Positions 23,434-32,865 of a DNA stretch of 64,000 nt are shown piece by piece. Numbering within the stretch: position 1 is the stretch's first letter; each line of letters starts with the position of its first letter. The position numbers were made by a program, and so were the translations under genes. The notes under the pieces are model-generated. The model did not search any database and was not told where the DNA came from. It saw only the letters and a list, made by a program, of their open reading frames with translations. This DNA comes from CALMEH01 sp964548225 (GTDB lineage: Bacteria > Acidobacteriota > Blastocatellia > Pyrinomonadales > Pyrinomonadaceae), in contig CAZJQP010000012.1 in the NCBI GenBank assembly GCA_964548225.1, forward strand, positions 1 through 64,000, read 5' to 3'.

Positions 23434-25188
23434 TTATCTCAATCTCGCTTCGACATTGTTTGCTTTGAGCGAATTTCCGGTTGCTCTCTGCAAATCGGCA
23501 ATCGCTTTGTTTAGTTCAGTTTGGGCGCGGAGTTCGTTACTTCTCGCATTGATATATGCGGTTTGGCGTTCGAGAACTTTGTAAATGTCCGATTGCCCTG
23601 CATCGAGTTTTCTTTGCTCGGATTCGTATTGTTTCAGCGAATTTTCACGCGCAATAATCGCCGAACGCAAACGCGCCTCAGCCGTGCGGACAGATTGCAA
23701 AGCGTTTCGCACGTCAACTTGAATTGCCTGTTCGAGTTGGGCGCGTTGTGTTTTGATTTGGTCGCTTTGGACGAGTGTTTTACCGAGTTGGGCTTGCGAA
23801 GTTTTATCTCCGAAAAGTGGCAAATTAAACTGCACACCGACGCGAAATGTCGGGTAACGATTCGCCAAAATATCCGTAAAGGTCGTGCCTGCACCGCCGA
23901 TTTGTTGGAGAAATGCCTGTTGATTTGCGGCTTGTGTTTGTTGTTGCAAAATGCACGTTTGATATTCGGTCGGTGTTTGCGTTGCCACGTCGCAGGTTAT
24001 TGAAAACGGACTGCGAAACGTCGAATTTTGAGTTCCGCCGATTCCTGCCGAAGAATAGCTTGCAATTAAATCAATCTGCGGTTTATTTTGTTCGCGGTAA
24101 AATCTTTGTTCGATTGAGTTTATTTCCTTCTGCGTTTCGTTGACTTCGATTTCAGGGCGATTTTTCAAAGCCAAATCGAGTGCTTCGGGCAAAGTTGCAC
24201 GCGGTGTTTCGAGTTCGACGGAATCAGTCGGCACGATTGATTCGTTCCAAATTGAGTCGTTGCGGTTTGTAGCAATCAGACTTTTCAAAACATTCGAAGC
24301 CCGATTGACATTTTCCAATGCTTCATAGACATTTTGTTCAATGACGGCAACCTGCGTTTCGGCGGCAACAATATCAATCGGCGCGAGGCTTCCTTCTTCG
24401 ACAAGTCGCTTGTTATGTTCGAGTTGCTCTTTCGCATCGCGCACACCGTCGCGCTGAACCTGTAAGTTTCTCAAAGCAAATACCAAATCCCAATAGGCGC
24501 GTTGGACGTTCGTAATAACTTCGATAGTGCGCTGGCGAAATTGCGTGTCGGTTAAAGAAAGATTGCGTTTAGAAATTTCGATATTGCGGCGGTTTTGGTC
24601 AAATCTGCGCCCGCGAAAAAGCGGTTGCGTTATATTTAAAGTCAGACTCGAATTATACTGCGGCGACAAAATCGAAATCGGATTGTCCGATGAAACGCGG
24701 TTATTCGTAAAATTTCCGCTCAAAATCGTGCCGTATTTTGGAATAAAGCCTTGCAGAGCTACGTTTCCGCCCAAACTTCCCGTTGTTGTCGTGCGGTTTG
24801 TGCTGAAAATCGAAGTGTTCGGCACGGTGGAACGCTCGTAAAAAGTCTGCCCTGAAAGACGCGGTTCATAAACGCCGCGCAACGCTTGTAAATCAAATTC
24901 GGCAATTTTCACGTTTTGGCGCGTAACTTCGATGTCTTTGTTATTTTCCAGTGCAAGCGTTATCGCTTCTTTCAAAGTCAGAGGTTTTTGCTGTGTCATA
25001 TCCACGCCGACAAGTCCTAAATCCGGTAAATTCTTTTTGTCCGATTCAAAATTCGGCGCAATTTGCGGCACATTTTCTAACTTTTCAACCGCCGACGGCG
25101 ACGGCGCAGGCGTAGGCGTTGCTTCCTGCGCCCGCACGAAAGTCGTAAGAAATAAAACTAAAATAAATAAATATAAATGCTTTCTCAT
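23434..25188 (-). CDS. TolC-family outer-membrane efflux protein
   Basis: The 584-residue protein has a signal peptide (MRKHLYLFILVLFLTTFVRA-Q) and a short Pro/Ala-rich linker. Two OEP repeats follow, with long coiled-coil helices (for example LTLKEAITLALENNKDIEV and NRPEIEVNETQKEINSIEQR) and a final ANELRAQTELNKAIADLQRA helix. It forms the outer-membrane channel for the RND pump encoded upstream in the same operon. The ATG at 25188 starts the signal peptide; the frame stays open to 25326, but that part is a hairpin repeat. Confidence 0.93.
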   Translation of the reverse strand: MRKHLYLFILVLFLTTFVRAQEATPTPAPSPSAVEKLENVPQIAPNFESDKKNLPDLGLVGVDMTQQKPLTLKEAITLALENNKDIEVTRQNVKIAEFDLQALRGVYEPRLSGQTFYERSTVPNTSIFSTNRTTTTGSLGGNVALQGFIPKYGTILSGNFTNNRVSSDNPISILSPQYNSSLTLNITQPLFRGRRFDQNRRNIEISKRNLSLTDTQFRQRTIEVITNVQRAYWDLVFALRNLQVQRDGVRDAKEQLEHNKRLVEEGSLAPIDIVAAETQVAVIEQNVYEALENVNRASNVLKSLIATNRNDSIWNESIVPTDSVELETPRATLPEALDLALKNRPEIEVNETQKEINSIEQRFYREQNKPQIDLIASYSSAGIGGTQNSTFRSPFSITCDVATQTPTEYQTCILQQQTQAANQQAFLQQIGGAGTTFTDILANRYPTFRVGVQFNLPLFGDKTSQAQLGKTLVQSDQIKTQRAQLEQAIQVDVRNALQSVRTAEARLRSAIIARENSLKQYESEQRKLDAGQSDIYKVLERQTAYINARSNELRAQTELNKAIADLQRATGNSLKANNVEARLR

Positions 25189-25196
25189 AAAGCTGT

Positions 25197-25265
25197 TTTG
25201 GTTTTTGTCTTTTTGTCTTTGGTCTTTGAAAACTGTCAAAAACCAAAAACCAAAGCCCAAAAACC
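25197..25265. repeat. Intergenic hairpin made of GTTTTTG-type sub-repeats
   Basis: Left arm GGTTTTTGTCTTTTTGTC... and right arm ...CAAAAACCAAAAACC are imperfect complements built from 7-10-nt repeated units. It sits between the membrane-protein gene and the TolC gene of the efflux operon. It belongs to the class of low-complexity hairpins seen throughout this window. Confidence 0.6.
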
Positions 25266-25267
25266 AC

Positions 25268-25687
25268 TTATAAAAACTGCGTATAAACAAATCCGCCCAA
25301 AATAAACAAAAGCCCGCCGATTTCACCCGCGATTAAGCCATACATAAACCAAGTCGTGATAAATGTGCGTTCGGCAAACATATTTTCCGTGCGATTTAGA
25401 AAACCTTCTTTGATGTAACCGATAACCGTCAGCACAAAATATGCGAGCGGCAAAGCGATAATCAAAATTTGCACGTTCGGCGAAAACGGCGAAAATTCGA
25501 TGAGTTTGGCAATTACCAAACTCGCAAAACTGTAAAAAAAAGATGCGCGATGCGCGATGTCAACATAAACCGGAGCTTTATGTTCGGGCGAACTCATAAT
25601 CTTTGCGTATTTCCAAACGCCTGTGAGCATTCCGCTCAAAAGAAAAATTCCCGAAGCCAAAAGCGCAATTTTCACCGACAAATTCAT
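25268..25687 (-). CDS. Small integral membrane protein of the efflux operon
   Basis: The 139-residue protein has about four membrane helices (ALLASGIFLLSGMLTGVW, RASFFYSFASLVIAKL, ILIIALPLAYFVLTVIGYI, MYGLIAGEIGGLLFILGGF). I do not recognise a named family. The ATG at 25687 overlaps the stop of the methyltransferase gene in an ATGA arrangement, so the two are translationally coupled. Upstream in-frame codons to 25819 lie inside that gene. It may work with the lipid-type methyltransferase or the pump, but this rests on position only. Confidence 0.65.
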   Translation of the reverse strand: MNLSVKIALLASGIFLLSGMLTGVWKYAKIMSSPEHKAPVYVDIAHRASFFYSFASLVIAKLIEFSPFSPNVQILIIALPLAYFVLTVIGYIKEGFLNRTENMFAERTFITTWFMYGLIAGEIGGLLFILGGFVYTQFL

Positions 25688-26145
25688 ATCCAACGCCTCA
25701 CTTTGGTTTTGTAATTCAAATAATCTTCCCCGAATTTGGTCTCGAGATATTTTTCCTCGCGCAAAATCACGCCAAAATGGATTGTCAGCAAACACAAAGG
25801 CAAAAACGGCAAAAACCAAATCGAATTAAATAAAAAACTTACACCGAAGTAAATAAAAATCATCGCAACATAAATCGGATTGCGCGAAAATCCGTAAAAT
25901 CCCGTATCGAGAATTTTCGTCGTTGGTTTCCAAGGTTCGATGTTTGTTTTTGCTGCGTGCATTTGTCGCCAAATCATTACAATCGCACCGATTCCGCCGA
26001 TAATTAACAAAATTCCAATGAGAATCGAAATCGTTTTCGGCAAAAACGGGAACGGATAAAACCAACTTACAATTCCGCCGAGCCACAAACCGCTCAAAAA
26101 TATCAAAGGCGGCGGGGCAATTACGCTTGGATTGTCTTTTTTCAT
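25684..26145 (-). CDS. Isoprenylcysteine/phospholipid methyltransferase (PEMT/ICMT) family membrane protein
   Basis: The 153-residue protein has four to five membrane helices. The family's C-terminal SAM-binding signature appears as TTKILDTGFYGFSRNPIYVA (T.G.Y...RNP.Y) followed later by REEKYLETKFGEDYLNYK. Members methylate prenylated or lipid substrates at the membrane; the substrate is unknown here. It lies 46 nt after the RND gene and overlaps the next gene by 4 nt, so it belongs to the efflux operon. Confidence 0.88.
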   Translation of the reverse strand: MKKDNPSVIAPPPLIFLSGLWLGGIVSWFYPFPFLPKTISILIGILLIIGGIGAIVMIWRQMHAAKTNIEPWKPTTKILDTGFYGFSRNPIYVAMIFIYFGVSFLFNSIWFLPFLPLCLLTIHFGVILREEKYLETKFGEDYLNYKTKVRRWI

Positions 26146-26191
26146 CTTTTCTTTCGTTACTGAGTTCTAACTGAAGTTGGAACTCAGAAAT

Positions 26192-29100
26192 TTAATTTTT
26201 CCCAACCAACGAACTCGCCGCCGTTGCCGCTTTGCGTTTCAGACCACCAAAAATTCTTGATAACAAATTATTCATTCGGCGGAAAACATTGAATTCGCTG
26301 ATGTCGTCGAAAATCGAATAAAACACGGGAACTGCCAAAAGTGTCAGAAGCAAACACAAAGTTTGTCCGCCTACAACCAAAACACCGATTGAACGGTTTG
26401 TTCCCGCGCCTGCGCCGGTGGCAATAACAAGCGGAATCATTCCGGCGACGAGCGCAATCGTTGTCATCAAAATCGGTCGCAAACGGTCGCGGTTTCCTTG
26501 AATAATCGCGTCATAGCGCGACATTCCTTTGGAACGCAAGCCGTTCGTATGGTCAATTTGCAGAATCGCATTCTTTTTAACCACACCGAACAGAAGTAAT
26601 AATCCCAAACCGGAAAAAATATTCACGGTTTGCCCTGCAATCAAAAGTGAAAGAATGCCGAACGGAATCGAAAGCGGCAACGTCAGCAAAATTGTAATCG
26701 GGTGAATAAACGATTCAAATTGCGCTGCCAAAACGATATACATAAAAACAAACGACAGTGCGAACGCTAATAGAAAATAAAAACCGGCTTTGCCCATTTC
26801 CTTCGATTGTCCGACGTAGCCCGTTGTATAACCTGCCGGAATGTTCAATTCTTTAACATATTGGTCAATCGCCGCCGTGATATTTGCCGCCGAACCTCCG
26901 GGTTTTGTGTTCGCCAAAAGCGTAACTTGACGTTGACGATTTGTTCTTTCAACCGAACTCGGTCCCGTGCCTTCTTTGACTTTGACCAATCTGTCGAGCG
27001 TTACCCAACCGACTTTTGACGACGGCACAATCAGACGATTTAATCCTTCGACATCAGTTCTAAAACTATTGATGGCGCGAACACGGACTTCGTATTGTTC
27101 ATTTCCCTGATTAAAAGTCGTCGCTTCTTGTCCGGCAACCAAAGTGTTCAAGGCTTGCGAAACGTCGCTCACGCGAACACCCAAATCTGCCGCCGTGTCG
27201 CGGTCAATTTCAAGTTGGACTTCAGGTTTTCCGCTAATCAAAGTCGAATCAACGTCAACCGCATCGGGAATTGATTTCATTTTGGCAATGATTTTTTCGG
27301 AATATTCTTCGAGTTTTTTCAAATCCGGTCCGGCAATCAAAAATTGCACGTTCGCATTACGAAAACCGCCGCCCGAAAACGCCGCAACTTGCTGAACGCC
27401 TGTTCTGAGTTCCGGCGGATAATTTTTCAAAAGTTCGCGTGTTGCCGTCATCAAATCTTCCTGCGATTTTGAACGATCCTTGATGTCGCTCAATTTGACG
27501 TAAATCGAACCCGCATTGACAACTTGCTGTTGTCCTCCGCCAATGGTTACGAGCGTGTCGGTTACGCCGTCGAGTTTGCGAATGTCGGTGGCAATCCGTT
27601 CAAAAAGTTGTGATGAAGCCGACAGCGAACTGCCTTCGGGCGCACGAACAGTTACGTCAAATTGCGATTGGTCATCAACGGGCAAAAAGTTTTTGCCGAC
27701 AAACATAAACAGCGGCACGATGCTCAAAAAAACCAAAACACAAAGCGTTACAATCAACCAACGATGCGCCATCGAAAACTTCAAAAGCGCGGTATAAACA
27801 CCATCAATTTTTCGATAAAACCAACCGTCTTTTGATGAATGGTCTTCGCTTTTCGGCTTCCGGTCTTCGTCCGTTGCAAGCATTCCGTCGCCCGAAATTT
27901 CAGGTTTTGCTTCTTTTTCTTTTTCTTCTTTCGGTTCTTTAATTAACCGTGCCGCAAGCATTGGGGTTAAAGTAAATGAAACAATCAGCGAAACCAAAAC
28001 GGCAAACGAAGCGGTTAATCCGAATGACGACATAAAACGTCCGACGATGCCTTGCATAAAACCGATTGGCACGAAAACCGCCATCAAACTCAAGGTTGTC
28101 GCCAAAACCGCTAAACCGATTTCGCGTGTGCCTTCAATCGCTGCTTGAAACGGATTCATTCCTTTTTCTTCGACAAAACGGTAGATGTTTTCCAGCACGA
28201 CGATTGCGTCGTCAATGACGATGCCGACCATCAAAGTCAGTGAAAGCATCGTAATCGAATTAAGCGTGTAGCCCATCGCATACATCAGCGCAAATGTCGA
28301 AACAATCGAAGTCGGAATCGCCAAAGCCGCAATAAAAGTCGTCCGAATATTCCACAAAAACAAAAACACGACAACCGCCGCCAAAATGCCGCCAACGATT
28401 AAGTGTTCCTCAATTGCGTGGAGCGAATTTTCAATAAAAATCGAGTTGTCGCCGATGATCTGGACTTTGTAATTTGCAGGCAGAGTCGGAATAATTTCTT
28501 TGAGTCGTTCTTTTAATTCTCGTGCCACAGCAACCGTATTTTGTCCCGATTGCTTTGAAACAATTAAGGTTACGGCTGGCTGACCGTTCAGAAGTGCCTG
28601 TGAACGAATTTCTTCTGCACCGTCCTCGACATAACCTAAATCTTTGACTTTAACCTGATAATTTCCGCGTGTAGCGACAACGACATTTTCAAATTCTTCC
28701 GCGTTTTTGATTTTTCCGAGTGTCCGAACGCTCGTTTCGGTTTGTCCTTCATCTAATCTGCCGCTCGGAAATTCAATATTTTGCAAACGCAAAGCAGTCG
28801 TAACTTCCGCCGGCGTTACATTGTAGGAACGCATCTTGTCGGGATCAATCCAAACATTTATTTGCCTGTCTCGTCCGCCGATTAACGAAACTTGTCCGAC
28901 ACCGTTGATTGATTCAATGCGCTCTTTAATCTTTGTTTTCGCAGTTTCGGTTACATCACGCAGATTTGTCGGCGCACTCACGGCGATTCGTAAAATCGGT
29001 GCGGCATCCGTGTCGAGTTTCTGCACCGTCGGTTGTTCCGCAGTTTCGGGCAAATTCGGAATCACCGTTTGAACACGATTTTCGACTTCTTGTGCCGCAA

Positions 29101-29410
29101 CATTTACATCTTTTTCAAGAATAAATTGGACGAAAACCTGAGAAACACCTTCAATCGAAGATGAACGCATTTCATCAATTCCGCTAATCGTATTGACTGC
29201 TTCTTCGATTTTTTCCGTAACTTCCGTTTCGATTTCTTCCGGCGACGCGCCCGGATTTACAACCGTTACCGTAATTGTCGGAAAGTCAATCTTCGGAAAA
29301 AGATCAACTCCCAAGGAGAAAAACGAAAACGCTCCGACCGTAACAAGCGACAAAATCAACATCGTCGCAAAAACCGGACGCTTAACACATACTTCTGCTA
29401 ACCATTGCAT
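26192..29410 (-). CDS. RND-family multidrug efflux transporter (HAE1 type inner-membrane pump)
   Basis: The 1072-residue protein has the AcrB layout: one N-terminal helix, a large periplasmic loop, helices 2-7 (about 335-500), a second helix-loop unit (about 555-860) and helices 8-12. Motifs include GVDLFPKIDFPTI at the N-terminus, GIVIDDAIVVLENIYR in helix 4 with the proton-relay Asp pair, and NRSIGVLVVGG near the end. There is an acidic/Lys-rich cytoplasmic insert near 510-540. It exports hydrophobic compounds with the adaptor encoded upstream and the TolC protein encoded downstream. Confidence 0.95.
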   Translation of the reverse strand: MQWLAEVCVKRPVFATMLILSLVTVGAFSFFSLGVDLFPKIDFPTITVTVVNPGASPEEIETEVTEKIEEAVNTISGIDEMRSSSIEGVSQVFVQFILEKDVNVAAQEVENRVQTVIPNLPETAEQPTVQKLDTDAAPILRIAVSAPTNLRDVTETAKTKIKERIESINGVGQVSLIGGRDRQINVWIDPDKMRSYNVTPAEVTTALRLQNIEFPSGRLDEGQTETSVRTLGKIKNAEEFENVVVATRGNYQVKVKDLGYVEDGAEEIRSQALLNGQPAVTLIVSKQSGQNTVAVARELKERLKEIIPTLPANYKVQIIGDNSIFIENSLHAIEEHLIVGGILAAVVVFLFLWNIRTTFIAALAIPTSIVSTFALMYAMGYTLNSITMLSLTLMVGIVIDDAIVVLENIYRFVEEKGMNPFQAAIEGTREIGLAVLATTLSLMAVFVPIGFMQGIVGRFMSSFGLTASFAVLVSLIVSFTLTPMLAARLIKEPKEEKEKEAKPEISGDGMLATDEDRKPKSEDHSSKDGWFYRKIDGVYTALLKFSMAHRWLIVTLCVLVFLSIVPLFMFVGKNFLPVDDQSQFDVTVRAPEGSSLSASSQLFERIATDIRKLDGVTDTLVTIGGGQQQVVNAGSIYVKLSDIKDRSKSQEDLMTATRELLKNYPPELRTGVQQVAAFSGGGFRNANVQFLIAGPDLKKLEEYSEKIIAKMKSIPDAVDVDSTLISGKPEVQLEIDRDTAADLGVRVSDVSQALNTLVAGQEATTFNQGNEQYEVRVRAINSFRTDVEGLNRLIVPSSKVGWVTLDRLVKVKEGTGPSSVERTNRQRQVTLLANTKPGGSAANITAAIDQYVKELNIPAGYTTGYVGQSKEMGKAGFYFLLAFALSFVFMYIVLAAQFESFIHPITILLTLPLSIPFGILSLLIAGQTVNIFSGLGLLLLFGVVKKNAILQIDHTNGLRSKGMSRYDAIIQGNRDRLRPILMTTIALVAGMIPLVIATGAGAGTNRSIGVLVVGGQTLCLLLTLLAVPVFYSIFDDISEFNVFRRMNNLLSRIFGGLKRKAATAASSLVGKN

Positions 29411-29422
29411 AAATCACCTTTA

Positions 29423-29495
29423 GTTTCGAGTTTCAGGTTTTTGGTTTCTGGTTGTTTTGCTTTTAACTAGAAACCAAAAACCTGAAACTCGAAAC
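29423..29495. repeat. 31-bp intergenic hairpin (one mismatch) between adaptor and pump genes
   Basis: Left arm 29423-29453 (GTTTCGAGTTTCAGG then TTTTTGGTTTCTGGTT) pairs with 29465-29495 with a single mismatch across an 11-nt loop. It lies in the 91-nt gap between the MFP and RND genes. It is not followed by a terminating U-tract on the operon strand, so it may be an mRNA-stability or partial-attenuation element. Confidence 0.75.
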
Positions 29496-29501
29496 CGAAA
29501 A

Positions 29502-30845
29502 CTATTGCCTTACCGCAACTCCGTCATATAAAACATTGACGTTACTTGTTGCTACTGATTCGCCTTCCTGAATGCCGTTTTGAATTTCAATTAAATCGTT
29601 TTCCAAAATGCCTACTTTTACTGTTCTTTCCGATGCCCGTCCGTCTTTGATGACAAAAACCTTGTTTGTTTCGCCTTCAGCTTTTACCGCTGTTTTCGGA
29701 ATCATTACGGCTTGTTTGCCTTTGCCTTGCGTGATTCTAACGGTGGCAAATTGTCCGGGTTTTAATAATCCTTCAGTGTTTTCGACTTCGGCTTCAACGA
29801 CTAAAACTCTTGATGTCGCGTTAATATTTGGTGAAATTCTGACAACTGTTCCGGCAAAATTGCGGTCGGGATACGCGCTCGTTTGCAAAGAAATTCCTTG
29901 CCCAATAGCAATTTGCCCAATATTTTGTTCGGGAACATCAATCCGTAAACGTAAAACCGACGTGCGAACAATCGTAGCAATTTTCGAGTTCGGCACACTC
30001 GGCGAAATATATTCGCCGACATCCGAATTTCGCTCGGAAATATAGCCGCTAATCGGTGCATAAACAACCGTGTCGCTGAGATTTTTCTTTGCTTGGTCAA
30101 TGTTCGTCTGTGCCGTGCCAAGCGCGGCGCGGGCATTGCCGACTCCGGTTCGTGCCGTATTTACCGCCGCTTCCGCAATATTTATCGCCCGAATCGCTAC
30201 TGCCGCATTTGAACGGGCTTCGTCAAGTTGTCCTAAAAGTTGGTCGCGCTGTGCTTTGCGTTGATCGTAAAGAGAACGTGAAATATCACCTGTCTCAAGC
30301 AATCTGGTTGCCCGCGCAAGTTCTTTTTCGGCTAATTCGAGTTGCGCCGTAACTGATTTAACTTGCGAAAATTTATTGATGTCGAAAATTTCACCGTCTT
30401 TTACGCCGAGCCTCGCCTGCGCTTGTCGTAGATTCGTAATCGCTTGGTCAACATTTGCTTGCGCCTGATTGAGTTGCGATTGAGCCTGATTATATTGCGC
30501 TTCCGCTTGTTCGAGCCGAATTCGTGCGTCACGGTCATCGAGCCTAATCAAAACATCACCTTTATTGACATAACTTCCAATGTCAAAATTTACCGCCGTA
30601 ATTTTTCCGCCAACCGTTGGCGCAACGTCTGTCTGTGCGTCGCTGGCAAGATTTCCCGTTGCTTCAAAATACGTTGGCACATCACGCAAAATTGCTGCTG
30701 TTGTTGTCGTATCAACAACGCTCGGCGCGGAGTTAGCGTTTGTGTTCGCCTTTGAAGATTCTGCCTTCGAGCCGCCGCAAGCCGATAAAAACAGCGATAA
30801 TGAAACTGATACTGCGGCAAAACTTATAAATTTGAATAATTGCAT
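29502..30845 (-). CDS. RND efflux periplasmic adaptor (membrane fusion protein), lipoprotein
   Basis: The 447-residue protein begins with a lipoprotein signal (LSLFLSAC, Cys23). Then come a lipoyl-type half domain (PTVGGKITAVNFDIGSYVNK), a long coiled-coil hairpin rich in Gln and Ala (about 110-265), a second lipoyl half with VVYAPISGYISERN, and beta-barrel/C-terminal domains. This is the MdtA/AcrA family. It bridges the pump and the TolC channel. It lies 10 nt after the TetR gene and is transcribed with it. Confidence 0.94.
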   Translation of the reverse strand: MQLFKFISFAAVSVSLSLFLSACGGSKAESSKANTNANSAPSVVDTTTTAAILRDVPTYFEATGNLASDAQTDVAPTVGGKITAVNFDIGSYVNKGDVLIRLDDRDARIRLEQAEAQYNQAQSQLNQAQANVDQAITNLRQAQARLGVKDGEIFDINKFSQVKSVTAQLELAEKELARATRLLETGDISRSLYDQRKAQRDQLLGQLDEARSNAAVAIRAINIAEAAVNTARTGVGNARAALGTAQTNIDQAKKNLSDTVVYAPISGYISERNSDVGEYISPSVPNSKIATIVRTSVLRLRIDVPEQNIGQIAIGQGISLQTSAYPDRNFAGTVVRISPNINATSRVLVVEAEVENTEGLLKPGQFATVRITQGKGKQAVMIPKTAVKAEGETNKVFVIKDGRASERTVKVGILENDLIEIQNGIQEGESVATSNVNVLYDGVAVRQ

Positions 30846-30855
30846 CTCTGTTCTT

Positions 30856-31494
30856 TTACTTTTTAATACCGTTCAAAAGAATCGTCGCAAATTCCCGCGC
30901 CGCTTCTTCATTGGAAACTTTCAGTAATTTTTGCTCTTTGTCCCACAAAATATTGTTCAGCGAATGATGAACAAACATTCCGATAAAAGAGCGGACGGCA
31001 ATGCGCGGATTAACTTCCCGAAATACGCCGTCTTTTTGTCTTTGGCTGATGTATGCGCCCAAAAAATCATAGATTTCAGTAATAAAACTTTCCACAAATG
31101 TCCGCGCCAAATCGTGTTCTTCGAGTGCCGAATGAAGCATTAGACGCAAAAAATCACGGTCTTCCGCATGATGTTCGATGGCGTTCAAAGCCATCGTATA
31201 AAACACACCGAAATCGTCTTTCGCCGCAACTTTTTCGGCTAATTCTTCAAACGGATTTTGAAACCTTCGGTCGCACGCCTTATGGTCTAAAATTGCCGAA
31301 TAAAGCTCATCTTTATTGGCATAATGCCGGAAAATTATTGCTTCCGAAACACCCGCCGCGTTGGCAATTTCCTTCGTTGTCGTGCCGCGAAAACCTCTTT
31401 CGCTAAAAAGCCGCATTGCCACTTGCAAAATCTGTCGGCGGCGTTCGTCGCCTGCCATTCGGCTCGTCCCGCATCTGAAAATATTCTCTATCAA
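30856..31494 (-). CDS. TetR-family transcriptional regulator of the efflux operon
   Basis: The 212-residue protein has an N-terminal TetR helix-turn-helix (RRQILQVAMRLFSERGFRGT then TTKEIANAAGVSEAIIFRHY). The helical ligand-binding domain follows. The start is a TTG with GGAG upstream at good distance; the alternative ATG at 31458 would still leave a complete HTH. It is the first gene of the TetR-MFP-RND-PEMT-membrane-TolC operon, with a palindromic operator just upstream, so autorepression relieved by a pump substrate is likely. Confidence 0.92.
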   Translation of the reverse strand: MIENIFRCGTSRMAGDERRRQILQVAMRLFSERGFRGTTTKEIANAAGVSEAIIFRHYANKDELYSAILDHKACDRRFQNPFEELAEKVAAKDDFGVFYTMALNAIEHHAEDRDFLRLMLHSALEEHDLARTFVESFITEIYDFLGAYISQRQKDGVFREVNPRIAVRSFIGMFVHHSLNNILWDKEQKLLKVSNEEAAREFATILLNGIKK

Positions 31495-31516
31495 CCAAAT
31501 CTCCTATTAACCTAAC

Positions 31517-31534
31517 TAAGTAAGTGCTTACTTA
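31517..31534 (-). promoter_or_regulatory. TetR operator palindrome
   Basis: TAAGTAAG-TG-CTTACTTA is an 18-bp palindrome with only the central two bases unpaired. It starts 23 nt upstream of the TetR start codon. Size and position match operators of TetR/AcrR repressors. Confidence 0.8.
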
Positions 31535-31701
31535 CCTGAGTTTCGCAAATTCGGAAATCGGTTGTCAAGCCGCTTGTGAAAAAATTAACGCGAACTTAAT
31601 TTTCCGAAAAAACGTATCAACTTTTTGTAACGAAGCCGCATCAAAAGGCGCGAACCAAAAGTTGTAGCTTGGTTAATTTTTTATAAGGAGAATTATCATA
31701 A

Positions 31702-32043
31702 ATGAACGAATTTGAAGCGGAAGTTAAAAAAGCAGAGGCGGAATTGGAGCAAAGTCTTGTCCCGATTGTGCCGGAGGAAAAATTGGACGACGAATATTTA
31801 GGAGATTGGAAAATGCAAGCGCAAGAATATCAACAAAAATTTAATGACGCAGCAGTAAAAGCGAAGGATTTTGCTAACGAAAAATTTACTCAAGCCAGCG
31901 ATAAATTCAAGGAACTTTCACAAAAAGACCCGAAAGAATTAGTCGAAGATGCAAAAGAATTTGCCCGTCAGAAACCCGGACAGACAATTCTGATTTCGGC
32001 AGCAGTCGGTTTGGTCATCGGCTTTTTGCTTAAGAGAAAATAA
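31702..32043 (+). CDS. DUF883/ElaB-YqjD-like membrane-anchored helical protein
   Basis: The 113-residue protein is mostly charged amphipathic helix (Lys/Glu/Gln rich, 1-90). It ends in one membrane segment, GQTILISAAVGLVIGFLLKRK, the C-terminal anchor pattern of YqjD/ElaB (DUF883) proteins, which in E. coli tether ribosomes to the membrane in stationary phase. The family match is by architecture. GGAG lies upstream of the ATG, and a clear terminator follows, so the gene is monocistronic. Confidence 0.75.
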   Translation: MNEFEAEVKKAEAELEQSLVPIVPEEKLDDEYLGDWKMQAQEYQQKFNDAAVKAKDFANEKFTQASDKFKELSQKDPKELVEDAKEFARQKPGQTILISAAVGLVIGFLLKRK

Positions 32044-32060
32044 GATAAAACTTTAACGGA

Positions 32061-32100
32061 AAAACAGGCGATTCGATTTTCGAGTCGCCTGTTTTCTTTT
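32061..32100 (+). terminator. Rho-independent terminator after the YqjD-like gene
   Basis: AAAACAGGCGATTCGA pairs with TCGAGTCGCCTGTTTT (one G-T pair) across a short loop and continues into CTTTT. The mug gene begins right after it. Confidence 0.88.
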
Positions 32101-32122
32101 GAAATTTTGTATCATTGAAATT

Positions 32123-32668
32123 ATGAAAAATTTCAAACCCTCGAAAGAAGATTTGCGCGATGCGATAAATCGCACGATGGAAGATGTAATTGATTATAAT
32201 TTGAAAGTTTTATTTTGCGGTATAAATCCGGGGCTTTGGTCGGGCGCAACCGGACTTCATTTTGCCAAACCCGGCAATCGCTTTTGGAAAGTTCTTTATT
32301 TATCAGGCTTTACCGAAAGAATTTTGCATCCGTCGGAAGAACACGAACTTTTGGAAAAAGGTTACGGCATCACCTGTTTCTGCGAACGCACAACCGCCCG
32401 CGCCGATGAACTCACCAAAGAAGAAATTATCGAAGGCGGACAGATTTTGGTCAAAAAAATTGAAAAATACAAACCGCAAGTCTTAGCCGTTTTGGGCATC
32501 ACAACTTACCGCATCGCATTCCGACACCCGAAAGCCAAACTCGGCTTACAACCCGAAAAGATCGGCGGCGCAGAAGTTTGGCTTCTGCCGAATCCGAGCG
32601 GTTTGAACGCGCATTATCAAGCAGATGATTTAGCTGAACTTTTCCGCGAAGTCCGTCTGTCTTTGTGA
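32123..32668 (+). CDS. mug: G/U mismatch-specific uracil-DNA glycosylase
   Basis: The 181-residue protein is a Mug/TDG-family DNA repair enzyme. It shows the catalytic-site motif FCGINPGLWSG (GINPG) and the second family motif NPSGLNAHY. These enzymes remove uracil or ethenocytosine opposite guanine. The ATG at 32123 gives the normal start; the open frame begins at a TTG (32099) inside the upstream terminator. It is followed by its own terminator. Confidence 0.93.
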   Translation: MKNFKPSKEDLRDAINRTMEDVIDYNLKVLFCGINPGLWSGATGLHFAKPGNRFWKVLYLSGFTERILHPSEEHELLEKGYGITCFCERTTARADELTKEEIIEGGQILVKKIEKYKPQVLAVLGITTYRIAFRHPKAKLGLQPEKIGGAEVWLLPNPSGLNAHYQADDLAELFREVRLSL

Positions 32669-32672
32669 TTTT

Positions 32673-32699
32673 TCGCCTGAAAGCTCAGGCGACTTTTTT
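32673..32699 (+). terminator. Rho-independent terminator after mug
   Basis: TCGCCTGA-aagc-TCAGGCGA followed by CTTTTTTC, 4 nt after the mug stop codon. The remaining 166 nt up to the next (convergent) gene show nothing else. Confidence 0.92.
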
Positions 32700-32865
32700 C
32701 AATTTATTTGTTCAATAAGCCTTGCGTTTTCCAATCAGAGGTTTCGCTCTCATCAAAAGTTTGCCGCCGTTAGATAAAAACCGAAAATCTCACTTCGTTG
32801 ATTATGTGAAAGACTTTCATAACACAGAGTCAGGTTTTACAAGCCCTTTCCAACTTTGCATAATA

